Shown here: positions 1-9,892 of the stretch, piece after piece | Layout of the letters: every line of letters begins with the position of its first letter | How positions within the stretch are numbered: position 1 is the first letter of the stretch | Assembly (NCBI GenBank): GCA_026706985.1 | Contig: JAPOXR010000049.1 | Coordinates: 1-64,000 of the forward strand | Source of the DNA: Paracoccaceae bacterium | GTDB taxonomy: Bacteria > Pseudomonadota > Alphaproteobacteria > Rhodobacterales > Rhodobacteraceae | Length of the DNA: 64,000 nt | Direction: 5' to 3' | The notes under the pieces: model-generated | The model's database searches: none | What the model saw: the letters and a program-made list of their open reading frames with translations, nothing else | Told to the model about the DNA's origin: nothing | Translations under genes and position numbers: made by a program

Positions 1-147
1 CATTCCAAATGGCACCTAACCCGCGTTTCTCAGTCCATGGTTTGAGAAATGCAGGGTAGCCATGCGGAAAGATCCCATTCGCAAAGGCGACACAACCAGC
101 CACATCGCTCATCGGGGTCTGCGCTGAGGTCTGGTAAGCGGTACGCG

Positions 148-1209
148 TTAAAACTCTACCAGGAAACGACCCAATCGCCGCTTGATGGCCGGAACGTAAT
201 TGGCGGCACCGATCAATGTCCGGAACGCAACCCGTCTGGGTAAGTTGACACCACCGGTCATTTTTCGTCCGCGTTCAGTTATTCGCACCGCTTCGTTGCC
301 AAGCCTATGGCGAAGTCCAGAATAGTCTTCGATGCCGCCATTCACGAGCCGTTCAGCAAGCTCCGCGGCATCCGCAATGCCCAGATTCATTCCCCGCCCC
401 CCGACAGGGGCGTGGCAATGTGCGGCATCGCCTGCCAAGTGAACTGGTCCCTTTGAATAGGTAGATGCCTGTCGGACGGAAATTTTGAACTGGCCTTGCC
501 GGCGGATGTTGGTCACGTTGATCGGAAGCGGCATAGCTTCCAGTGCGTTTGGAGCACTGCTGACAAGGCGGTAACGCCTCGCCTCCAGCGGAGCAAAGAC
601 CACTATCATCCCCGGTCCTGCCTGGACCAGAGTGATTTTGTCGGGATGCTCCCACCCCTCGGCATCAACATCAGCGATCGACCAGGTTTGCTCCAGATCA
701 AACCCGGGATATTCGATCCCGGCGGCTTCGCGGACCGTGCTCCGTATGCCATCCGCGCCGATGACCACATCAAACTTGCCCGATGTGCCATCAGCAAAGG
801 TGACAGCGGCTTTGCCCCCTTCTTCCTCATAACCTTCAAATCCCTTTCCAAACTGGATGGATCCGCCGAGCAATTCGAGTGTTTCCGCCATCAGCGCCTC
901 GGTCCTGTCCTGAGGCATGCCGATGACGTATGGATACGCCATACGTTCAGACCGCAGCGGCAGGTCCAGAGAAAGCGATGTACCGTGATGGATTCGGATA
1001 CCGTGGAAAGGGATCGCCTCCTGTAAGAGCTTTTCCGTGACGCCTGACGGTTTCAGTAAAGAAAGACTGCGCGGCGTTACCCCGACCGCACGGCTCAGCG
1101 TAGAGGCAGTCTCGCGGCGGTCCACAATCGTTGGAACGACCCCGAGGCGGCAAAGTTCAATGCCAGCGGTCAATCCCGTCGGTCCAGCCCCGACAATCAG
1201 CACCTTCAC
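148..1209 (-). CDS. FAD-dependent monooxygenase (PheA/TfdB-like aromatic hydroxylase family)
   Basis: N-terminal GxGxxG FAD motif MKVLIVGAGPTGLTAGIELCRLG, internal GADGIRSTVRE, and GDAAHCHAPVGGRGMNLGIADA motif typical of flavoprotein hydroxylases. Confidence 0.88.
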   Translation of the reverse strand: MKVLIVGAGPTGLTAGIELCRLGVVPTIVDRRETASTLSRAVGVTPRSLSLLKPSGVTEKLLQEAIPFHGIRIHHGTSLSLDLPLRSERMAYPYVIGMPQDRTEALMAETLELLGGSIQFGKGFEGYEEEGGKAAVTFADGTSGKFDVVIGADGIRSTVREAAGIEYPGFDLEQTWSIADVDAEGWEHPDKITLVQAGPGMIVVFAPLEARRYRLVSSAPNALEAMPLPINVTNIRRQGQFKISVRQASTYSKGPVHLAGDAAHCHAPVGGRGMNLGIADAAELAERLVNGGIEDYSGLRHRLGNEAVRITERGRKMTGGVNLPRRVAFRTLIGAANYVPAIKRRLGRFLVEF

Positions 1210-1317
1210 TTCACAAATCTCCCCTTGCTGGCAGCATAGTCAGTTCAGTTCCAGGCCAATCCCGGATTCTAAGTCTACGAAACGGAATTCGCGTCCGCAT
1301 TGCAAATACTGAAGTCT

Positions 1318-1791
1318 TCAGATCAGCTTCTTTTTGCTGTGCAATACGCCGTCCGCGTCACCGTAGACCCAATCGCGGGAACAGAATTTCACACCGCCGA
1401 ACTCGATTTCGCAGCCGACCCTGCCCCAACATTCTTTTGCGCTTTTGACAGGGCTTGTGGCCAAAGCGAACACCAAGGTGTTCAATTCCGAGATTTCGGC
1501 ACTGTCACGAATTGCGGCGTTCAAAACCAATCCGGCCCAATTATTGCTGATCGCCAACTCCGCCAGCATGTCGCCCAATATTGCGATTCTGGTTGATCCT
1601 CCGCCATCAACAACCAAAACGCGGCCCTCGCCAGGTGTCTCCAGCTGAGCCCTAACAACTGTGTTGTCCTCAAAACATTTCACGGTTTGGATTTGGGCGG
1701 CAAAGTGCTTCTTCTGCCCAAACTGAAGAAACGGTAAGTGGACAAGGCTAATTTCGGACGCGTGGTGATCAATAAGGTCTGCCGTTTTCAT
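1318..1791 (-). CDS. rraA: RraA-like protein (regulator of RNase E activity A family / HMG aldolase-like fold)
   Basis: QTVKCFEDNTVVRAQLETPGEGRVLVVDGGGSTRIAILGDMLAELA closely resembles the RraA core. Confidence 0.8.
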   Translation of the reverse strand: MKTADLIDHHASEISLVHLPFLQFGQKKHFAAQIQTVKCFEDNTVVRAQLETPGEGRVLVVDGGGSTRIAILGDMLAELAISNNWAGLVLNAAIRDSAEISELNTLVFALATSPVKSAKECWGRVGCEIEFGGVKFCSRDWVYGDADGVLHSKKKLI

Positions 1792-1956
1792 TGATCATTT
1801 TTCTCCGAGTGTTTCTTTTGCTACCCGATCTATTCGGCGGTCATTAGCTTGTCGTCATGTCTCCCGAGAACAACAGGTAACTTCGCTGTTTCTTACAGTT
1901 CCTCTGGCGCATAACCGCTGTGAACAAACCTTTTCGAGCTACCTCCGGGCCGTGTT

Positions 1957-4407
1957 TCATCCACCAATTCCTTGGCCGGAGCTCGCCCTGACACGTGACC
2001 AGGCCGGGTCGAAAGGTGGCACATCCAGAATGGATGCGGGGTAAGCGGTGCCGAGAATATCAACGCTGAGTTGACTTGTCTGCCGTAGATGCGCCGAGTC
2101 GATGAAACCAAGCGCCAGGTTGGTGTCGGTCCTGTAGCCGAAATGCCCCGATGTGACGGTGCCGGCGGTTTGTCCGGCACAATTGATCGTCGCGCCGGGA
2201 AAGGCACATCCTCGGCCGGTATCGATGTTCAACAGGCATAGTTGACGGCGTGGTCCGTTGGCGGACATTTCCGCCAGGGCGTCCCTGCCGATAGTGTTCC
2301 TGTCAGCCGTGATGAATCGCTCCAGCCCGCATTCCAACGGGTTGGTTTCGGTTATCCATTCAGACTTCCAGTGCCCGAGCCCTTTTTCGAGACGCATACT
2401 GTCGACGGCATGGGAGCCGAAAGGCTTGATGTGGAAACGCGTGCCCTCTGACATGATGGCTTCCCAGGCATGCCGCAGCCGGTGACTTGGGAGATGCACC
2501 TCGAAAGCCAGTTCACCGGAATAGGAAAGATTGATGATCAGCGCATGGTCCGGACCGCCCGTGCGCACAGCGTGCAGAAAGGGAAGATTGGCGGCGGAGC
2601 AAACCTGCCCGAAAAGGGTAGTCAAGACCTTGCGGGAATCCGGCCCGGCAAGCAGAATTGCCTGATAATCTTCCGTGAGCGGCTGCAGTTGAACCCGATC
2701 ACCTGACGGAAGGTGGGCGCTTAGCCAGTCGAAATCATGCACTTCCGCCGCCGCGGCGGAAAGATACCAAAAGCCATCATCGCCGAGATTGACGATGACG
2801 GCCTCACATTTGAAGTTGCCATGGTGGTTGAGGAGGTAGCACAGGCGAACCTGCCCGGATCGCCCAGGGATATCGCCCGGGCTGATCCATTGCAGCCATT
2901 CGCGCGCCCCGGATCCGGTTATGGCAATCCGGTTGAATCCGGAGATTTCCGAGATTCCGACATGGCGGTGCAGGTGCAGCACTTCTTCTCCGACTAGATC
3001 GTGCATGGGTGAGCGCCGATATGAAGGCCCGGGCGTGTCGCTGCTCCGGTAGTATGCCACCCGTTCCCAGCCATTCACCGGATGCAGGAAGCCGCCCATT
3101 TGTCGATGTGTCCCGGTGAGTCCGGTGGTGCGGGCATCCATCCCGGCGGGACGGCGTTCGTCGGGCAGGTGAAATCGGAACTCATTGCGGTAGTCTTCGA
3201 CTGCTTTGGCGATGGTATAGTCTTCATCGACATGCTGGCCGAAGCGGCACGGATCCAGGCACCATGTGTCGAGGCAGGCTTCTCCACGGGTAATGATCTG
3301 CGCCAACAGCCAACCCAACCCGCCGCCTTCGCCGATGCCGGCGCGCAGGCCGGCAATGCAGTAGGCATTGTGACGGCCGGGTATTTTCCCCACGAGCGGC
3401 AGGCCGTCGGCTGAATAAGTGATCGGCCCATTCACGACGTTTCGGATCCCGACCCTTTCCAGAGCCGGAATCCTGGCAATGGCGCGTTCAAAAATGGGTG
3501 AGATGCGCTCAAGATCATCCGCACAGAGCGACTGGGTGAAACCGGGATCAATGCCGTCGATTCCCCACGCGCGGCAATCCTGTTCGTAGAATCCAACCAG
3601 CAACCCGGATTGCTCCTGGCGCATATAGAAATCGTCAATCGGGCAACGGATGAGTGGAATTCGGTTGGGCGATGCCTGCACCTCCGGCATCGGGCCGGTG
3701 ATCAGATACTGATGTTCCATTGAAATGACCGGCAGACGGACTCCGATCATGGCGGCGACCTCGTTGCACCGGTAGCCTGCCGCGATGACCAGTTTTTCGC
3801 ATTCAACGCCGCCGCCCGGTGTCTCAATCAGCCAATGATCGCTGCCGGGTTTGCGGCGGATATCGAGGGCGGGGCAATCCCGCTCTATCCGCGCACCCTG
3901 GCTGCGGGCATGATGCAGCAGGGCATGGCAGAGTTGCGACGGATCGATATGGCCGTCATGCGGATCCCATAATCCGCCGAGCAGACCGGATGTTGAAATG
4001 AGCGGGTGACGGCGGGCGCATTCCCCGGCGTCAATGACCTCAAGCTGCACCCCCATACCCCGCGCCATGGAGGAAAAATGCCGGTAGCCATCCATCTGCT
4101 CGATTGTACCACCGAGGCGGATGCCGCCATCACCGTAATTGTAATGCACCGGATGCTCATCCGACTCGGCAAGCCGCTGATACAGATTGATCGAATGTGA
4201 TTTCAATCCGACCATGGTCTGGTTGGTGCCGAAGCTGGTGACCTGGGCCGCCGAATGCCATGTCGTGCCGGAAGTGATCTCGTCACGTTCAAGCAGCAGG
4301 ACATCCGACCAACCTTCACGCACCAGGTGATAGAGCGTGGAACAGCCGGCAATGCCGCCACCAATCACCACAACCCGGGCAGGTTTGCTCACGCAGCCAC
4401 TCTCCAT
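1957..4407 (-). CDS. FAD-dependent dimethylglycine/sarcosine dehydrogenase-like protein with C-terminal GcvT (aminomethyltransferase) domain
   Basis: N-term VVVIGGGIAGCSTLYHLVREGWSDVLLLERDEITSGTTWHSAAQV; C-terminal half with GcvT-type motifs (SMRLEKGLGHWKSEWITETNPLECGL). Confidence 0.85.
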   Translation of the reverse strand: MESGCVSKPARVVVIGGGIAGCSTLYHLVREGWSDVLLLERDEITSGTTWHSAAQVTSFGTNQTMVGLKSHSINLYQRLAESDEHPVHYNYGDGGIRLGGTIEQMDGYRHFSSMARGMGVQLEVIDAGECARRHPLISTSGLLGGLWDPHDGHIDPSQLCHALLHHARSQGARIERDCPALDIRRKPGSDHWLIETPGGGVECEKLVIAAGYRCNEVAAMIGVRLPVISMEHQYLITGPMPEVQASPNRIPLIRCPIDDFYMRQEQSGLLVGFYEQDCRAWGIDGIDPGFTQSLCADDLERISPIFERAIARIPALERVGIRNVVNGPITYSADGLPLVGKIPGRHNAYCIAGLRAGIGEGGGLGWLLAQIITRGEACLDTWCLDPCRFGQHVDEDYTIAKAVEDYRNEFRFHLPDERRPAGMDARTTGLTGTHRQMGGFLHPVNGWERVAYYRSSDTPGPSYRRSPMHDLVGEEVLHLHRHVGISEISGFNRIAITGSGAREWLQWISPGDIPGRSGQVRLCYLLNHHGNFKCEAVIVNLGDDGFWYLSAAAAEVHDFDWLSAHLPSGDRVQLQPLTEDYQAILLAGPDSRKVLTTLFGQVCSAANLPFLHAVRTGGPDHALIINLSYSGELAFEVHLPSHRLRHAWEAIMSEGTRFHIKPFGSHAVDSMRLEKGLGHWKSEWITETNPLECGLERFITADRNTIGRDALAEMSANGPRRQLCLLNIDTGRGCAFPGATINCAGQTAGTVTSGHFGYRTDTNLALGFIDSAHLRQTSQLSVDILGTAYPASILDVPPFDPAWSRVRASSGQGIGG

Positions 4408-4746
4408 TGCAACAATCGGCGGCCGCTGCCGAAACGGCGCTGCGGCATCTATGGCCGCTGATGGCTACAGATGCTCAATCGATGCAATAGCCAAATGCAG
4501 GGCGATTTCCCTTTTCACAACAATCCTGCCCGGATGGACATATAATTATGCCATTCTACTGTAGCGGAGACTGGCGGGAATCGAAACAAATGGCTTGCAC
4601 TGCCACGGCAGTGACCGCTCTATGCCGGATTCAGTGCCTTGGCTTTGTCCATGCGGATGTTATCGTCGCCAACCGACACGGAATAAAGGCAGCCGGCACA
4701 GAGACCCGCATGGGTGTGATCAGGTGCAGGTGCTATCGATTGAAAG

Positions 4747-5538
4747 GTGACAATGGCTGAAGGTAGAGTTGGGAATTCGGATCCGGTACCGGGTGACGGT
4801 GATTGGCTGCGGCTGCCGCGGCTTGAATTCCGGCGGAACGAATTGGAGCTGCCGATCGGAATAGCGGTTGAGCAATGGTCGGAATGCAGTCCTCCTCCCG
4901 ACTCGCCGATTGAGGGGCGGTACTGCCGGGTGGAGCCGCTTGCCGTCGAATCACACTGCAGTGATCTTTTCCAGGCATTTGCAGAGGATACGGAAGATCG
5001 GATCTGGGCATATCTTCCTTACGGCCCGTTTACCCGCGAACGGGATCTTGCGGATTGGATTGATGCGGTAACCGCGGTTCAGGATCCGAAGTTTCACGCC
5101 ATCATGGACAAGCGGTCAGGATGCGCCGCCGGCGTTGCGAGCTACCTCAACATCACGCCTGCGGCCGGTGTCATCGAAGTCGGCCACATCAATTTCGCAC
5201 CGGCGCTGCAGCGGGGCAGGGCGGCCACGGAAGCCATGTATCTCATGATGCGGCGGGCCTTCTCGGAACTCGGTTATCGTCGCTACGAATGGAAATGTGA
5301 TGCGCTGAACAGCAGATCACGCGGGGCGGCGCTGCGGCTCGGATTTTCTTTTGAAGGGATTTTCCGTCAGGCGACGATCTATAAGGGCCGTAACCGGGAT
5401 ACCGCATGGTATTCGATCATCGATACCGAGTGGCAGGAGCGGAAGGCGGCGTTTGAAGCCTGGCTTGATCCCGGGAATTTTCATGAAGATGGCTCGCAGA
5501 GACGCCGTCTTACCGATTTCATGTGCCGGGATGGCTGA
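4747..5538 (+). CDS. GNAT-family N-acetyltransferase (RimJ/RimL-like)
   Basis: RRYEWKCDALNSRSRGAALRLGFSFEGIFRQATIYKGRNRDTAWYSI motif of RimJ/RimL-like acetyltransferases. Confidence 0.82.
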   Translation: MTMAEGRVGNSDPVPGDGDWLRLPRLEFRRNELELPIGIAVEQWSECSPPPDSPIEGRYCRVEPLAVESHCSDLFQAFAEDTEDRIWAYLPYGPFTRERDLADWIDAVTAVQDPKFHAIMDKRSGCAAGVASYLNITPAAGVIEVGHINFAPALQRGRAATEAMYLMMRRAFSELGYRRYEWKCDALNSRSRGAALRLGFSFEGIFRQATIYKGRNRDTAWYSIIDTEWQERKAAFEAWLDPGNFHEDGSQRRRLTDFMCRDG

Positions 5539-5848
5539 TATCCCGCTGCCTCTTTTCCTCCAGCCCGGATGTGCCCTGCCGCCGCTCCAGCTCCGCATAG
5601 ACTTCCTTGAGGGATACGTCATTGACCTCCAGCAGGACCAAAAGATGATACAGCAGGTCGGCTGATTCCCGCACAAGTTCACCCCGCTTTCCCGACGCAC
5701 CGGCAAGTGCGGCTTCAACGGCTTCCTCGCCGAATTTTTTGGCGCATCGCTCCGGGCCCCCGGAGATCAGTTTCGCTGTCCAGGAATTGCTGTCCCCCGT
5801 TACAGCGCGCCGGTGAATGGTTTCGGCAAGTTGATCGAGAGTATTCAT
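5519..5848 (-). CDS. hisE: Phosphoribosyl-ATP pyrophosphatase
   Basis: [19 protein letters not shown]...[14 protein letters not shown]; adjacent to hisF. Confidence 0.93.
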   Translation of the reverse strand: MNTLDQLAETIHRRAVTGDSNSWTAKLISGGPERCAKKFGEEAVEAALAGASGKRGELVRESADLLYHLLVLLEVNDVSLKEVYAELERRQGTSGLEEKRQRDISHPGT

Positions 5849-6609
5849 GTGATTCTGACCGGGATTCCGGCTTGTGCCATGTGGTGTTTCGCTTCGCATA
5901 TCGTGTGTTCACCGAAATGAAAGATTGATGCGGCAAGCACCGCTGATGCCTTGCCGATGGTAATGCCTTCGACGAGGTGGTCGAGATTGCCGACGCCGCC
6001 GGATGCGACGACCGGTATGGAAACCGCTTCCGAGACCGCGCGCGTCAGTTCCAGGTCAAATCCGGATTTTGTGCCGTCGCTGTCCATGCTGGTCAGCAGA
6101 ATTTCACCGGCTCCCCGGTTGTGGACTTCACGGGCGAAATCAAGAGCATCGATGCCGGTGGCGCGTTTGCCGCCGTGGGTGAAGATCTCCCAGCGGCCGG
6201 CGGAGACCGATTTGGCGTCGATTGCCACAACGACGCATTGGCTTCCGAAGCGTTTTGCCGCTTCCTCCACCCGCGAGCTGTCGGCAACGGCGGCGGAATT
6301 GAGCGAAACCTTGTCGGCGCCGGCGCGCAACAGCGCTTCCACATCCCGGGAATTCCTGACACCTCCGCCCACGGTCAATGGCATGAAACAGACATCAGCC
6401 GTGCGCGAGACCAGGTCCAGCATCGTGTTGCGGTGCTCAAGCGAAGCGGCGATATCGAGAAAACACAGCTCATCAGCGCCATCAGCGTCGTATCGCATCG
6501 CCGCTTCCACCGGGTCGCCGGCATCCCTCAACCTGACAAAATTCACCCCCTTGACGACCCGGCCTTCCTTGACATCCAGGCATGGAATGATGCGCACTTT
6601 CAGGCTCAC
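5845..6609 (-). CDS. hisF: Imidazole glycerol phosphate synthase subunit HisF
   Basis: [37 protein letters not shown] start inferred at 6609. Confidence 0.96.
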   Translation of the reverse strand: MSLKVRIIPCLDVKEGRVVKGVNFVRLRDAGDPVEAAMRYDADGADELCFLDIAASLEHRNTMLDLVSRTADVCFMPLTVGGGVRNSRDVEALLRAGADKVSLNSAAVADSSRVEEAAKRFGSQCVVVAIDAKSVSAGRWEIFTHGGKRATGIDALDFAREVHNRGAGEILLTSMDSDGTKSGFDLELTRAVSEAVSIPVVASGGVGNLDHLVEGITIGKASAVLAASIFHFGEHTICEAKHHMAQAGIPVRIT

Positions 6610-6634
6610 GGGATTTCCTTTGATATTCGTCCGG

Positions 6635-7372
6635 TCAATGTTCCGCCTCCGCATCGGCCAGAAGCCGCAATGCATGACCGAGGTCGATGGAACCGTCGTA
6701 TAGAGCCCGGCCGACTATCACCCCTTCGAGTTTGGCACCGCAGTTCCGGAGCGCACGCAGATCGTCAATATTGCCGATGCCGCCCGAGGCAATGACCGGA
6801 ATGCTCACTGATGCGGAGAGATCGGCCATTGCCTCGATATTCGGCCCGGTCTTCACGCCGTCACGGTCAATATCGGTGTGAATGATGGCATCAACACCGC
6901 AATCCTCGAATCTCCTTGCAAGTTCAGCTGTCGGTATCTCGGTATCCCTGACCCAGCCGCGGGTGGCTGCGAATCCGCCTCTGGCATCAATGCCGACGGC
7001 GATACGCCCGGGAAACCGCCGCGCCACGCGTCTGACCAGATCCGGGTTTTCAACCGCCGCGGTGCCTAAGACTATTCGTGCCACGCCCAGTTCCAGCCAG
7101 TTTTCCACAGCTGCCTCATCCCGGATGCCGCCGCCGAGCTGTATCGGAATTGTCACCCCGGCGATGATGCTGCGCACGGAATTCCTGTTTTCCGAAATAC
7201 CCTTAAAGGCACCATCCAGATCGACGACATGCAGCCATTCGCAGCCGGCACCGGCAAATTCCGCCGCTTGTGCCGCCGGGTTATCGTTGAACACCGTCGC
7301 CGATTCCGCCTGGCCTTTCAGCAGGCGCACACATTTGCCATCCTTGAGATCGACCGCCGGATAGAGTCTCAT
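6635..7372 (-). CDS. hisA: 1-(5-phosphoribosyl)-5-[(5-phosphoribosylamino)methylideneamino]imidazole-4-carboxamide isomerase
   Basis: [52 protein letters not shown]; internal start chosen over the longer ORF. Confidence 0.95.
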   Translation of the reverse strand: MRLYPAVDLKDGKCVRLLKGQAESATVFNDNPAAQAAEFAGAGCEWLHVVDLDGAFKGISENRNSVRSIIAGVTIPIQLGGGIRDEAAVENWLELGVARIVLGTAAVENPDLVRRVARRFPGRIAVGIDARGGFAATRGWVRDTEIPTAELARRFEDCGVDAIIHTDIDRDGVKTGPNIEAMADLSASVSIPVIASGGIGNIDDLRALRNCGAKLEGVIVGRALYDGSIDLGHALRLLADAEAEH

Positions 7373-8004
7373 CCCGGCTTCCATTTGAAAAAATTGTCGA
7401 GAATTCTCAGCCCTGCCTGCTGGCTCTTTTCCGGATGAAACTGCGTGCCGGCGACATTTCCTGAGGCGACAGCGGCGGTGACCGGCAAGCCGTAATCTGT
7501 CTCCGCTATGCAGTCTCCGGATTGACTGGGAAGCAGGTGGTACGAGTGTACGAAATAGACATCGGCGCCTTCGCCAAGCCCCTCGAACAATGGGTGTGTG
7601 CCGATCAACCTCAAGCTGTTCCAACCCATATGGGGGATCTTAAGATTGCCGAACCGCTCGATCGGCACAACCTTACCCGGAATCCAGCCGAAGCCCTTGG
7701 TGCAGCCATGCTCAAGCCCGAACCCTGCGGTCAGTTGCATGCCGACACAGATGCCGAGAAACGGGATGCCGCGGTTCTCGACCGCATGGCAAATAGCTTC
7801 ATCAAGCCCCTTCGCGGCAAGTGAGGCACGGCAATCGGCAAACGCGCCGACGCCCGGCAGAATGATCCTGTCGGCCTCTGCAATGATATCGGCTTCAGAA
7901 GCGAGGATGACATCTCCCGCACCCGCTTCCGCAGCCATTCTGCGGGCCGATTTCTCAGCTGAATGCAGATTTCCGGAATTATAGTCGACAATGACGGTCC
8001 GCAC
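7369..8004 (-). CDS. hisH: Imidazole glycerol phosphate synthase glutamine amidotransferase subunit HisH
   Basis: VIVDYNSGNLHSAEKS, PFLGICVGMQL, GTQFHPEKSQ. Confidence 0.95.
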   Translation of the reverse strand: MRTVIVDYNSGNLHSAEKSARRMAAEAGAGDVILASEADIIAEADRIILPGVGAFADCRASLAAKGLDEAICHAVENRGIPFLGICVGMQLTAGFGLEHGCTKGFGWIPGKVVPIERFGNLKIPHMGWNSLRLIGTHPLFEGLGEGADVYFVHSYHLLPSQSGDCIAETDYGLPVTAAVASGNVAGTQFHPEKSQQAGLRILDNFFKWKPG

Positions 8005-8005
8005 G

Positions 8006-8593
8006 TCAGAGCAATCGCTTTGTTGAAGGGATTGAATTCCCGATTCTGCTGTCGGACTCGACCGCTATCCTCAGGGCGCGCGCGGTGGCTTTGAATGCGG
8101 CTTCGGCAATGTGGTGGCTGTTGAAGCCCGAATGCTGCCTCAGATGCAGCGTGATGCCGCCATTCCAGGCCAGGGCCTGGAAGAATTCGCGCACCAACTC
8201 GGTGTCAAACCGCCCGATCTTTTCGCTCGGCATTTCGATACCCCAGCCAAGATACGGCCTGCCCGACAGGTCGAGCGCCACGTCTATCCAGGCGTCATCC
8301 ATGACCAGGCTGAAATTACCATAGCGGCGTATACCGCTTTTGTCGCCGAGCGCCTTCACCAGAGCCTTGCCAAGAACGACTCCGACATCTTCGGTCGAGT
8401 GATGGTCGTCGATATGCGTGTCGCCCTCGACGGTGACCTCGAGGTCAAAAAGTGCATGGTGCGCCAGTTGGTGGAGCATATGATCAAGAAACCCGACACC
8501 GGAATCGACGAGGCATTTGCCGGTTCCGTCAAGAGTTAGACCGATCGTAATCGTGGTTTCGTTTGTTTCGCGGGTTATGGTCGCTGATCGCAT
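8006..8593 (-). CDS. hisB: Imidazoleglycerol-phosphate dehydratase
   Basis: ETNETTITIGLTLDGTGKCLVDSGVGFLDHMLHQLAHHALFDLEVTVEGDTHIDDHHSTEDVGVVLG. Confidence 0.96.
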   Translation of the reverse strand: MRSATITRETNETTITIGLTLDGTGKCLVDSGVGFLDHMLHQLAHHALFDLEVTVEGDTHIDDHHSTEDVGVVLGKALVKALGDKSGIRRYGNFSLVMDDAWIDVALDLSGRPYLGWGIEMPSEKIGRFDTELVREFFQALAWNGGITLHLRQHSGFNSHHIAEAAFKATARALRIAVESDSRIGNSIPSTKRLL

Positions 8594-8815
8594 TTGCCGG
8601 CACCTGGTGAATGATCGGCGGAATTATACCGGTGCAGGTAACGCGATGCCACGCAATTTCGGCGGATGCATTGTTTCCCGGGAGGTCCGCATTGCTTCGG
8701 CGGAAAGTCCCGGAAATCCCTCCCGGAAATCCCCTGGTGCCGGGCACCACCGGAATTCCGGCGACTTGTCCCGACCGGCTGCCTCTGAAAAGCATATGCG
8801 GTGAATTGGCGACAC

Positions 8816-8890
8816 TGGAGCGGGCGATGGGATTCGAACCCACGACCCCAACCTTGGCAAGGTTGTGCTCTACCTCTGAGCTACGCCCGC
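8816..8890 (-). tRNA. tRNA-Gly (anticodon GCC), CCA encoded
   Basis: Minus strand GCGGGCGTAGCTCAGAGGTAGAGCACAACCTTGCCAAGGTTGGGGTCGTGGGTTCGAATCCCATCGCCCGCTCCA folds as a cloverleaf; GCC in the anticodon loop; GGTTCGAATCC T-arm. Confidence 0.95.
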
Positions 8891-8961
8891 CTCCATGACA
8901 GGCTTGCGGGATAGGGAAAATAATCCGTGTCCGCAAGGCAATTTCATCTCCTGACTGCCAT

Positions 8962-9684
8962 TCAGGCCGCGCCCGTGGGCTTGGTCCGCTTGCTTCGAAT
9001 CAGGTTGAGAGCTTCGACGCCGCAGCTGAACAACATTGCCACATAAATGACTGCGCGTTCGAAATGGTAGTGGAGTCCGTCCGCCACCAATACCAGCCCA
9101 ACCATGATCAAAAATGCCAGCGCCAGCATTTTGGTCGATGGGTGGGCTTCCACGAAGCGTGAAATGACCTCCGCGAACAGCATCATCACTCCGACGGCAA
9201 TGACAATAGCCAGAATCATGACTTCGATATGTTCGGCAATGCCAACCGCGGTGAGTACTGAGTCCAGCGAAAACACGACATCAATGACAACGATCTGAGC
9301 AATCACCAGCCAAAACACGGATTGCTGCTTACGCGGTGCGGAATGGTCGCTCTCAAGCGCGTGGTAGATTTCGTTTGTTGCCTTCAGGATCAGAAAAATA
9401 CCGCCTCCGATCAGGATCACGTCCCGCCAGCTCAACTCGAAGCCGCCGATATTCGTCAATGGCTCGCTGAGACCGACTACCCAGCTGATGGAGAACAGCA
9501 GAATAATCCGCATCAGCATTCCAAGCATGAGTCCGATCTGCCGGGCTCTGCGGCGCAGATGCGTCGGGAGCTTTTCCGCGGATATCGAGATGAAGAGCAC
9601 ATTGTCCACCGCCAACACGATTTCGAGAATCACAAGGGTTAGAAAACTCGCCCACACAGCCGGGTTTGAAAGTAATTCCAACAC
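8962..9684 (-). CDS. TerC family integral membrane protein
   Basis: LVILEIVLAVDNVLFISISAEKLP ... VIDVVFSLDSVLTAVGIAEH motifs of TerC/YoaE-type proteins. Confidence 0.9.
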   Translation of the reverse strand: MLELLSNPAVWASFLTLVILEIVLAVDNVLFISISAEKLPTHLRRRARQIGLMLGMLMRIILLFSISWVVGLSEPLTNIGGFELSWRDVILIGGGIFLILKATNEIYHALESDHSAPRKQQSVFWLVIAQIVVIDVVFSLDSVLTAVGIAEHIEVMILAIVIAVGVMMLFAEVISRFVEAHPSTKMLALAFLIMVGLVLVADGLHYHFERAVIYVAMLFSCGVEALNLIRSKRTKPTGAA

Positions 9685-9892
9685 TGATTTTTCCTTTTAT
9701 GGCCAGGTGCAGTTAGTTTCGAGCCCGGGAAATTTCAATCCGGAGAAGCGGAAGAGCGCCCGCACCGGCAGCATCCGGTGGCCATACCGTCGGCTGTGGT
9801 GAATGCCGCGCTACCGCTTGACACTGCAGCTTAATCCCATATGTCGAGAACATTACAGGAACATTGAACGATGTTCTGAAAGTGGAATCCAT

